Positions 9,024 through 15,126 of a stretch of DNA of 17,746 nt are shown piece by piece; position 1 is the first letter of the stretch; each line of letters opens with the position of its first letter. The notes under the pieces were generated by a model. The model saw only the letters and a program-made list of their open reading frames with translations. It had not been told where the DNA came from and ran no database searches. The stretch spans positions 1-17,746 of the forward strand of contig JAICHN010000052.1 of the NCBI GenBank assembly GCA_025924845.1. Reading direction: 5' to 3'. Source of the DNA: Chloroflexota bacterium (lineage in GTDB: Bacteria > Chloroflexota > UBA5177 > JANWHV01). The position numbers were made by a program, and so were the translations under genes.

Positions 9024-9767
9024 CTAACGGGGCACTTCCAGGCGAAAGCGGTAGCGGTCGGCGCGGTAGATCGTGCGCCCAAAGATCGCGGGCACTTCCC
9101 CGTCATCGAGCCGGAGGTAGGTAGTCTGGCTGATCACGAGGGTGGGATCGCGCCGCGACTGCTGGAGCAGTTGCGCGTCGCCCGCCGTGGGAAGCGCCGC
9201 CTCCAGTTCCTGCGACCCGTGCGCGAGATGCAAGCCCAGGTTGGTTTCCATGAACTCATACAAGGAGTTGGCTTCGAGGTCGGCGTCGAGGATGCGCCGG
9301 AATAGCTGATAATTAAAATAGGCGGTCTCCAGAGCCATCGGCAGATCATCGGCCAGGCGCAGGCGTCGCATGTGGATCACGGCCTCGCGGATCCCCAGTT
9401 GCAGATGGTCGCTCACTTCCGGGGGGGCCGGGACCACGTCCCGCGCCAACAGCCTGGCCGAGGGCGTCATCCCCCGCACCCGCATGTCCTCGCTGAAGCC
9501 GCGCAAGCGACTGAGCTCGCGTTCGACCATGCTATGGGCCACGAACGTGCCGCGCCCACGTTCGCGCCGGAGCAGCCCCTCGCGCATCAGCCCTTCGAGC
9601 GCCTGGCGTACGGTCATGCGGGCGATCTCGAACTGGCGGCTAAGCGTCTGCTCCGACGGTATGGCCTGCCCCGGTTGCCAGGTGCCTGCCGCAATGTTCG
9701 CCCGGATCAGCACCTGGAGTTGCTGATACATAGGCACTTCGGTATGTTTGTCGAGGATGGACGCCAT
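9024..9767 (-). CDS. GntR-family transcriptional regulator, HutC/UTRA type
   Basis: The 247-residue protein has an N-terminal winged helix (residues about 8-78), with PMYQQLQVLIRANIAAG, then PGQAIPSEQTLSRQF and MTVRQALEGLMREGLL, followed by the RGRGTFVA wing. A UTRA effector domain follows (about 95-240: LSRLRGFSEDMRVRGM, DDLPMALETAYF, and near the end VPAIFGRTIYRADRYRF). HutC-type regulators sense small molecules, often amino-sugar phosphates in the NagR/DasR branch. The start has AGAGGAG 3 nt upstream. It is divergent from the MurNAc operon, and two GTCTAGAC sites that fit this subfamily lie between them. It is therefore the likely local repressor. The effector is inferred to be an amino-sugar phosphate. 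Confidence 0.9.
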   Translation of the reverse strand: MASILDKHTEVPMYQQLQVLIRANIAAGTWQPGQAIPSEQTLSRQFEIARMTVRQALEGLMREGLLRRERGRGTFVAHSMVERELSRLRGFSEDMRVRGMTPSARLLARDVVPAPPEVSDHLQLGIREAVIHMRRLRLADDLPMALETAYFNYQLFRRILDADLEANSLYEFMETNLGLHLAHGSQELEAALPTAGDAQLLQQSRRDPTLVISQTTYLRLDDGEVPAIFGRTIYRADRYRFRLEVPR

Positions 9768-9894
9768 TGCTCCTCTTCTCCATCAACTCAAGGCGCGGAC
9801 GATCAGGCAATGACGGCAAGAGCAAGGAGCATTGTACACCCTCCTCGGCGAAACGGCGGCAAGATCGCGGGACTACGAAGGGGACCGCACGGTC

Positions 9895-9902
9895 GTCTAG
9901 AC
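9895..9902. promoter_or_regulatory. HutC/NagR-type operator half 1, GTCTAGAC
   Basis: GTCTAGAC is a perfect palindrome matching the HutC-subfamily consensus GTMTAKAC and the core of the DasR/NagR site TGGTCTAGACCA. It lies 128 bp upstream of gntR and 59 bp upstream of the operon -35 box. Only two copies exist in the whole window, both in this region. Confidence 0.7.
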
Positions 9903-9960
9903 ATTAGCGGTTCCGCCGGCTCGATCGTACTCAGGTGCCTCCGTGCTGTCAAGGGTGCGA

Positions 9961-9989
9961 TTGACAACCCCCTAACCCGATGCTATACT
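9961..9989 (+). promoter_or_regulatory. Strong sigma-70-type promoter of the amino-sugar operon
   Basis: TTGACA (9961-9966) and TATACT (9984-9989) are separated by exactly 17 nt, with a TG at 9981-9982 giving an extended -10 box. Transcription should start near 9996. It points towards the acetyltransferase-ABC-namZ/murQ operon. Confidence 0.8.
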
Positions 9990-10007
9990 TCGTCCATTCT
10001 TGAGGCT

Positions 10008-10015
10008 GTCTAGAC
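10008..10015. promoter_or_regulatory. HutC/NagR-type operator 2, GTCTAGAC, just after the transcription start
   Basis: This second GTCTAGAC copy lies about 12 nt downstream of the predicted transcription start, a classic place for a repressor. Its flanks (CT before, CGG after) differ from those of the first copy, so the shared palindrome itself stands out. The divergent GntR protein is the natural ligand. Confidence 0.75.
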
Positions 10016-10170
10016 CGGTTACTGCTAGAATGCAACCTGATCGGGTTGGCATGGCGGGGCAGCGAAGTTATCCGCGTGGATTTGCTGACTTACGGAGAGC
10101 GCTAAGCGATTGCCCAGTCACGCCGGCCGAAGTTTGCCGCGTACTTGGCAAGGAGAACCGAGGGGGGACG

Positions 10171-11142
10171 ATGGCGAGTTTTTCGGTTCGAGGATACCGG
10201 CCGGGCGACGAGGCACCCGTGGTCGCGCTGTGGAATCGCTGTCTTCCGGCCGACCCCATTACCGCCGAGCGGTTCGCGGCTCAGGTGCTGCTTGATGTGA
10301 ATTTCGATGCCGGGGGCTTCCTGGTGGCCGAGCAGGAAGGGGCGATCGTCGGCTTTCTGCTTGCCCTCACCCGGCAAACACCCATGCAAGGGCTGGATAA
10401 CGATCCGGAGGATGGCTGGATTAGCGTCTTTTTCGTCGATCCGGCGTTTCGTAAGCAGGGAATCGGCCAGGCGTTGCTCGACCGGGGCCGGGCGCACGTC
10501 GCGGATCGGGGCCGCCGCTGGGTGAGCGTCTCTCCCTACGCGCCCAACTATTTCTGGCCGGGGGTGGATGCCGACCTCTACCCCGATGCATTGCGCTTTC
10601 TGCGCAAGAATCACTTTGAAACGATCGAGACACCCGTGTCCATGACCGCGAGCCTGCTTGGGTTCAGCATTCCCGACAGCGTACGGGACTTGCGGCGCCG
10701 CCGCGAAGACGAGGGTTATGCCTTCGGCACCCTGCGTGACGACCAGATCACGGGCGTGCTGGAGTTCAACAGCCGCCATTTCTCGGCCGACTGGGCCAGG
10801 GCGATCCGGGAAGGGCTCCTGCGCGGCGTGCCGCGTGAGCGGGTGCTGGTCGCGTCACGCGGCTCGGCGATCGTCGGTTTCTGCCTGTATGGCGGCTACG
10901 ACAGGGTGGCCGAGCGCTTCGGCCCCTTCGGAGTTCATCCCGATTTGCGTCGTGTCGGATTGGGCAGGATTCTTTTGTATCTCTGCCTGGATCGCATGCA
11001 CGCGAACGGCCTGCAAAGTGCCTGGTTTCTCTGGACCGGCCTTGATGACCCTGCCGGCCACCTGTATACCAGCGCCGGCTTCCACGTGGCGCGCTCGTTT
11101 ACCGTGCTACGCGCGGACGCGGCCTCCGGCGAGAGGAGGTGA
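10171..11142 (+). CDS. Tandem-GNAT N-acetyltransferase
   Basis: The 323-residue protein contains two GNAT (acetyl-CoA-dependent acetyltransferase) domains. The first has the acetyl-CoA motif R94-K-Q-G-I-G99 after ISVFFVDPAF; the second has R260-R-V-G-L-G265 after RFGPFGVHPDL. Conserved blocks PNYFWPGVDADLYPDA and AWFLWTGLDDPAGHLYTSAGF place both in one family of double-GNAT proteins. I chose the ATG at 10171, with GAGGGGGG a few bases upstream and the usual family start (FSVRGYRPGDEAPVVALW). The gene is first in the operon. The substrate is unknown; with a deacetylase and a MurNAc pathway nearby, an amino sugar or muropeptide amine is a reasonable inference. MshD (mycothiol synthase) is also a tandem GNAT, but its signatures are not seen. 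Confidence 0.85.
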   Translation: MASFSVRGYRPGDEAPVVALWNRCLPADPITAERFAAQVLLDVNFDAGGFLVAEQEGAIVGFLLALTRQTPMQGLDNDPEDGWISVFFVDPAFRKQGIGQALLDRGRAHVADRGRRWVSVSPYAPNYFWPGVDADLYPDALRFLRKNHFETIETPVSMTASLLGFSIPDSVRDLRRRREDEGYAFGTLRDDQITGVLEFNSRHFSADWARAIREGLLRGVPRERVLVASRGSAIVGFCLYGGYDRVAERFGPFGVHPDLRRVGLGRILLYLCLDRMHANGLQSAWFLWTGLDDPAGHLYTSAGFHVARSFTVLRADAASGERR

Positions 11143-11214
11143 GGGCGCGCAAAACAGACACCTGATCATCTCCCGCTCGGCATGTTTATCATTTTAGATC
11201 AAGGAGACTGCGCA

Positions 11215-12516
11215 ATGCTTATTCGCCGGAGCCTGGCCGCGGTTACTCTCTTATCGCTGGCCGCGGCGACGTTGGGGAGCACCGCCCATTCCCGTGTGGC
11301 GGCGGCCGCTCAGACCACGGTGACCTACTGGACGCACGTCAACGCGCCCGCCCAAAAGGTTGAGAAAAAGCTGATCAGCCAATTCGAGGCCAAGAATCCC
11401 AGCATCAAGATCAACTATGTGGTGGTCGACTTCAACAGCCTGCCCACCAAGCTCACCACGGCCCTGGCCGGCGGCGCCGGACCGGATATCTTCAACTATT
11501 TCCGCTCTTTCGCTCCCGCTCTGGTGCAGCGTAACCTGATCGCACCCGTGGACTTCAAGGCGTTCGGAGTGGCCGATCAGAAGGCGTTCACCAGCCGTTA
11601 CGTACCCTCGGTGATCGGCGGCTACACCTTCGGCAACACGATTTATGGGGTGCCGCACGAGGTATCAAACTTCGCCTTCTGGGTAAACGGCGCTCAGTTC
11701 AAGGCCGCCGGGCTGGATCCGGTCAAGGATTTTCCCAAGACCTGGGCGGACGTGGTGCGTCTGGGCAAAAAACTGACCATCACCAAGAACGGCAAGGTGG
11801 TTCAGGAAGGCATATCGCTGCCGCTCTACAACGTGGTCCGCGACACGCTCACCCTCGATTCCATGGCCCGTCAGGCGGGTGGTGGGCTATTCAGCGAGGA
11901 CGGCAAGAAGGCAATGTTGAATAGTCCGTCCGCCATCAAGGCGCTCCAGACCTGGGCGGACATGGTACATGTCTCCAAGATCAACGATCCTGCCCTCGGT
12001 CCCACCGCCTCGACGGACAACACCAACCTTTTCGGCGACGGCACCGCGTCCATGACCAACGTGGGCGGCTCCTGGCTGACCAGCATCCTCCAGCAAACCT
12101 ATCCCAAGGTGTACAAAGCCTACAACGTGGGGCCGGAACCGCGCTTCAACACGAAGCTGAAGATCGGCTCTGATATCTACGGCTTCGGTTTGTTCGTGAC
12201 CAAGGCGTCCAAGAATCAGGCGGCAGCCTGGCAATTCGCCCGCTTCCTGGTCGATCACGGCAATGACTACTTTTCAGGCGCGGGCATCTGGTTGGGCGAT
12301 AAGGCCCCCTTGAACCCGAAGTTGACCGCGACCCTGAAGAAATGGAACGTCTTCGAGAGCACCTTCTCCGAAGGTTCCTTCCTGCCCCCCGTGACCAACT
12401 ATAATCAGCTCGCCAATATCATCGAACGGGCGATTGAGCGCTCCGTCTTGAACGGTCAGAGCGCCAAATCCTCCCTCGATCAGGCGCAGCAGGAAGCCCA
12501 GCCGCTCATGCAGTAA
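11215..12516 (+). CDS. Sugar ABC transporter substrate-binding protein
   Basis: This 433-residue protein belongs to the family-1 extracellular sugar-binding proteins: TVTYWTHVNAP after the signal, GGAGPDIFNYFRSFAP, and a C-terminal half with GSDIYGFGLFVTKASKNQAAAWQFARFLV. A Sec signal peptide covers residues 1-32 (two Arg, hydrophobic core, AAAA before QTT). There is no Cys and hence no lipobox, so it is not a lipoprotein, which is unusual for a monoderm binding protein. I prefer the ATG at 11215, with AAGGAG 7 nt upstream, over an ATG at 11182. It should capture the saccharide imported by the next two permeases. From context the ligand is a MurNAc-containing sugar or muropeptide, but the sequence does not show this directly. 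Confidence 0.92.
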   Translation: MLIRRSLAAVTLLSLAAATLGSTAHSRVAAAAQTTVTYWTHVNAPAQKVEKKLISQFEAKNPSIKINYVVVDFNSLPTKLTTALAGGAGPDIFNYFRSFAPALVQRNLIAPVDFKAFGVADQKAFTSRYVPSVIGGYTFGNTIYGVPHEVSNFAFWVNGAQFKAAGLDPVKDFPKTWADVVRLGKKLTITKNGKVVQEGISLPLYNVVRDTLTLDSMARQAGGGLFSEDGKKAMLNSPSAIKALQTWADMVHVSKINDPALGPTASTDNTNLFGDGTASMTNVGGSWLTSILQQTYPKVYKAYNVGPEPRFNTKLKIGSDIYGFGLFVTKASKNQAAAWQFARFLVDHGNDYFSGAGIWLGDKAPLNPKLTATLKKWNVFESTFSEGSFLPPVTNYNQLANIIERAIERSVLNGQSAKSSLDQAQQEAQPLMQ

Positions 12517-12539
12517 GGTGGCGGGCCGCGTGGCGGAAT

Positions 12540-12574
12540 GGAGCGGTCTCTCTCTCACCTTGGGAGGCCGCTCC
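12540..12574 (+). promoter_or_regulatory. Intercistronic hairpin between binding protein and first permease
   Basis: GGAGCGGTC (12540-12548) pairs with GGCCGCTCC (12566-12574), 9 bp with one T-G wobble and a 17-nt loop, followed by a pyrimidine-rich run. Such stem-loops after binding-protein genes protect the upstream mRNA or partly stop transcription, giving more binding protein than permease. It also argues against starting the permease at the ATG at 12538. Confidence 0.55.
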
Positions 12575-12627
12575 TTCCCCTTCTTCGCGGTGTTTGGTCT
12601 GGGGCGCGAGGCGCGAAAGGGGTCGGC

Positions 12628-13521
12628 GTGGTAGGGATGCAGGGTATACGACGAAGAGGCAGGGGATTATCCCTGGCCCAACGGCGTTCGTTGTTTGGCC
12701 TGTTGTTCGTCCTGCCCGGTATCGTGCCGCTGCTGATCTTCGTCATCTATCCCATAGGAAGTGCTCTCTACCTCAGCTTTACCAATTGGGAACTCCTCGG
12801 CTCACCCCAGTGGCAAGGAGTGCAAAATTACACCGAGTTGAGTTCGGATCTGCAGTTCCGCTCGGCGCTGACCGTCACCCTGGAGTTCGCCCTCGGCACC
12901 GCCGTGCCGTCTTGCCTACTCGCCGTCGGCATTGCCCTGCTGTTCAACGCCGGCGTCCGCTACACCGCCTGGTACCAGCCGCTGCTCTTTTTGCCGGCGG
13001 TGCTGCCGGTGGTGGTGACCAGTCTCGTATGGGGTGTCCTCTACCAGGGCAACGGCGTGATCAACAACGTCTTCGGGCTGAACATCGGCTGGCTGACCGA
13101 CCAGAGTTGGGCGCTGCCCGCCCTGATGATCATGACGGTGTGGACCAACCTGGGCTACTACGCGGTGATCCTCCTTGCCGGCATTCGAGAGATTCCCCAC
13201 GACTACTACGAAGCCGGCAGGCTCGACGGCGCGGGGACGGCGGCGTTGATCTGGCATATCACCCTGCCCCTGGTCCGGCCCGCCTTATTGTTCGTGGTGG
13301 TAATCGCCACCTCGAACGCGCTGACCCTGTTCATCCAACCGTACCTGTTGACCCAGGGTGGTCCGGGCGATGCCACCAGAACGCTCTCCGAATTGATCTA
13401 CGACACGGCGTTCAGCTTTCTGGAGATCGGCAGGGCGTCGGCCATGTCGTTCATCTTGCTGCTGATTTCACTCGTGGTGGCCGCGGTCCAGTTCAGTGTC
13501 TTGCGCTCGGGAGATAGCTGA
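12628..13521 (+). CDS. Sugar ABC transporter permease, MalF/UgpA type
   Basis: The protein (297 residues from this start) is an integral membrane permease. A first helix LLFVLPGIVPLLIFVIYPIG is followed by a periplasmic loop and about five more helices. The ATPase-contacting EAA motif is E195-A-G-R-L-D-G-A-G203, followed by a WHITLPLVRPA segment. The start is uncertain: the GTG at 12628 has AAAGGGG at a suitable distance, while ATG 12637 and ATG 12538 are in the same frame. ATG 12538 would place the stem-loop inside the coding region. It pairs with the next gene to form the channel. No ATP-binding subunit is encoded here, so a shared MsmK/UgpC-like ATPase is expected elsewhere. Confidence 0.9.
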   Translation: MVGMQGIRRRGRGLSLAQRRSLFGLLFVLPGIVPLLIFVIYPIGSALYLSFTNWELLGSPQWQGVQNYTELSSDLQFRSALTVTLEFALGTAVPSCLLAVGIALLFNAGVRYTAWYQPLLFLPAVLPVVVTSLVWGVLYQGNGVINNVFGLNIGWLTDQSWALPALMIMTVWTNLGYYAVILLAGIREIPHDYYEAGRLDGAGTAALIWHITLPLVRPALLFVVVIATSNALTLFIQPYLLTQGGPGDATRTLSELIYDTAFSFLEIGRASAMSFILLLISLVVAAVQFSVLRSGDS

Positions 13522-13522
13522 G

Positions 13523-14368
13523 ATGAGTGCTCCGGAGACGGGCCGGCGGCCGGGCGTGGCGCGATCTATCCTGGTCCATGTCGCGCTTGCGATAGCGGGA
13601 ATCATCGTGGGCATCCCTCTCTACTGGACGGTGATTTCATCGCTCACCACCAACGCGGCGATTTTCGCCACGCCCGTGCAATGGATTCCCCCTTCGCTCC
13701 ATCCGGAGAATTTCTCGCAGGCTCTCTCCTCGGCCCCATTTGGGCGATACTTCTTCAACAGCACCGTCGTCGGTCTGGCGGTTACGCTCACCACGCTGGT
13801 CAGTTCGGCGTTCGCGGGCTACGGATTCGCCAAGTTCCGCTTTCCGGGGCGGCGTATCCTCTTCGTGGTGGTGCTAATCGCGCTCATGGTGCCGTTTCAG
13901 GCGATCATGATTCCCCTGTTCGTACTTGCCCGTCAGCTGGGATGGCTCAATTCCTATGCCGGCCTGATCGTCCCCGGCGCCGTGAGCGGTTTCGGTATCT
14001 TCCTGATGCGCCAGTTCATGAGTAAGCTGCCAGATGCCCTCCTGGAAGCGGCCCGATTGGATGGCTGCAATGAATTCATGGTCTTCCTGAAGGTTGCCCT
14101 GCCGCTGTCCCGTTCGGCCCTGTCAGCCCTGGCCGTGCTCACCTTTCTCGCCAGTTGGAACAACTTCCTCTGGCCGCTGATCGTAGCGCAGAGTGCCGAT
14201 GTCTTCACCGTCCCTCTGGGCATCGTGCAGTTCCGCGGCTCGTATTCCACCAACTACATTCAGATCCTTGCCGTGGCCCTGGTGGCGGCGGCTCCGGTGG
14301 TCGTGTTGTACCTGGCCATGCAGCGACAGATTATCTCGACGTTCGCCTCCAGCGGTATAAAGGGTTAG
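13523..14368 (+). CDS. Sugar ABC transporter permease, MalG/UgpE type
   Basis: This 281-residue permease has an N-terminal helix (IAGIIVGIPLYWTVISSL) and about five further helices. The cytoplasmic EAA motif is E175-A-A-R-L-D-G-C-N183, followed by FLKVALPLSRSAL. ATG 13523 begins 1 nt after the previous stop, so the two permeases are translationally coupled; GGGAGA lies upstream. An earlier in-frame ATG (13496) overlaps the previous gene and is less likely. It completes the membrane part of the importer, and the C terminus FASSGIKG is typical for MalG-like proteins. Confidence 0.92.
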   Translation: MSAPETGRRPGVARSILVHVALAIAGIIVGIPLYWTVISSLTTNAAIFATPVQWIPPSLHPENFSQALSSAPFGRYFFNSTVVGLAVTLTTLVSSAFAGYGFAKFRFPGRRILFVVVLIALMVPFQAIMIPLFVLARQLGWLNSYAGLIVPGAVSGFGIFLMRQFMSKLPDALLEAARLDGCNEFMVFLKVALPLSRSALSALAVLTFLASWNNFLWPLIVAQSADVFTVPLGIVQFRGSYSTNYIQILAVALVAAAPVVVLYLAMQRQIISTFASSGIKG

Positions 14369-14424
14369 AGAACGGCACGCCGGCTCCGTCCGCGCGCCAT
14401 GAATGAGGAAAGGAGATTCCGCTC

Positions 14425-15126
14425 ATGCCAACCGTTGAACGGGTCCTGGCTATCGGCGGTCATGCCGCCGATATGGAATTCAGCGCGGGCGCCGCTATCG
14501 CGAAGTACACGGCGGCGGGCGCCCACGCCGTTTTGTTGCACTGTACGGCGGGCGAGATGGGACACCCTCGCCTGTCCGGTGAGGAGTACGCGAAGCAGAA
14601 GATCGAAGAGGCGCATCGAGCCGCGAAGGTTCTGGGCGGCGAGGCACGGTTCCTGCCCTATCCGGACGCGGGCCTGCCGCGGAATGACGAGGTTGCCTAT
14701 GCCATTGTCGACGTCATTCGCGAGGTTCGGCCCGATGTGGTGATCACTCATTGGCGCGGGAGTTTCCACTCCGACCACAACAACACGCACTACAATACCC
14801 TGCAAGCCCTGTTCTACGCCGCGCTGCCTTCGATCAAGCGTACCCATCCCGCCTTTACGCCCTCCCACCTTTTCTTCGCCGAGAACTGGGAGGACATGGA
14901 TGATTACCTTCCCGATATCTATCTGGACACCACCGATGTCTACGATCGCTGGGTCGAGGCCGCCTCCCAGTACGAACTGTTTAGCGGATCAGTTTCCGGC
15001 TTCCGCTACCGTGATTACTATGAATCACTGGCCGTGATGCGTGGCTGCCTGGCCAACTTCAAGCGGGCCGTGACGTTGATGCGTCCGCCCGAGGCGCGGA
15101 TCAGCTACTGGAAGGATTTGCCGTAG
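14425..15126 (+). CDS. PIG-L family deacetylase (LmbE-like) with variant HAAD metal motif
   Basis: PIG-L/LmbE proteins are zinc-dependent de-N-acetylases of sugars such as GlcNAc-inositol (MshB) or chitobiose. The first motif here is G11-G-H13-A-A-D16-M-E, where MshB has H13-P-D15-D16. The metal ligands His and Asp stay, but the position of the catalytic base Asp15 is Ala. The second motif is F114-H115-S-D117-H118, with N-N-T-H following, which supplies the third ligand. The fold is otherwise intact: strands VLAIGG and AVLLHCTAGEMGHP, then PDVVITHWRGSFHSDH. Length is 233 residues. AAAGGAG precedes the ATG. It touches the next gene (TAG followed directly by ATG), so both are coupled. It may deacetylate an amino sugar, use another base, or have changed its role. 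Confidence 0.88.
   Translation: MPTVERVLAIGGHAADMEFSAGAAIAKYTAAGAHAVLLHCTAGEMGHPRLSGEEYAKQKIEEAHRAAKVLGGEARFLPYPDAGLPRNDEVAYAIVDVIREVRPDVVITHWRGSFHSDHNNTHYNTLQALFYAALPSIKRTHPAFTPSHLFFAENWEDMDDYLPDIYLDTTDVYDRWVEAASQYELFSGSVSGFRYRDYYESLAVMRGCLANFKRAVTLMRPPEARISYWKDLP

Larger units (their letters stand above)
9768..10170. other. Divergent control region of gntR and the amino-sugar operon
   Basis: These 403 bases contain the operon promoter, two HutC-type palindromes and an untranslated leader of about 175 nt. On the - strand a TACAAT (9831-9836 on the + strand) is a possible gntR -10 box, overlapping an imperfect operator-like GTGTACAA (9832-9839). An in-frame extension of the next gene to 10000 would cover the operator and is thought not to be translated. 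Confidence 0.65.

Noticed and set aside
10000..10170. N-terminal extension of the GNAT protein from the ATG at 10000
   Set aside because: It would place the operator inside the coding region, has no ribosome site, and the GNAT family starts at the ATG at 10171, which has a strong one.
12538..12627. Permease start at the ATG at 12538
   Set aside because: The added residues are Arg/Gly-rich and coincide with a stem-loop; no good ribosome site precedes that ATG.
10171..15126. Mycothiol-like pathway (tandem GNAT as MshD, PIG-L as MshB)
   Set aside because: The GNAT lacks MshD signatures, no MshA or MshC is present, and a sugar importer with NamZ-MurQ fits amino-sugar salvage better.
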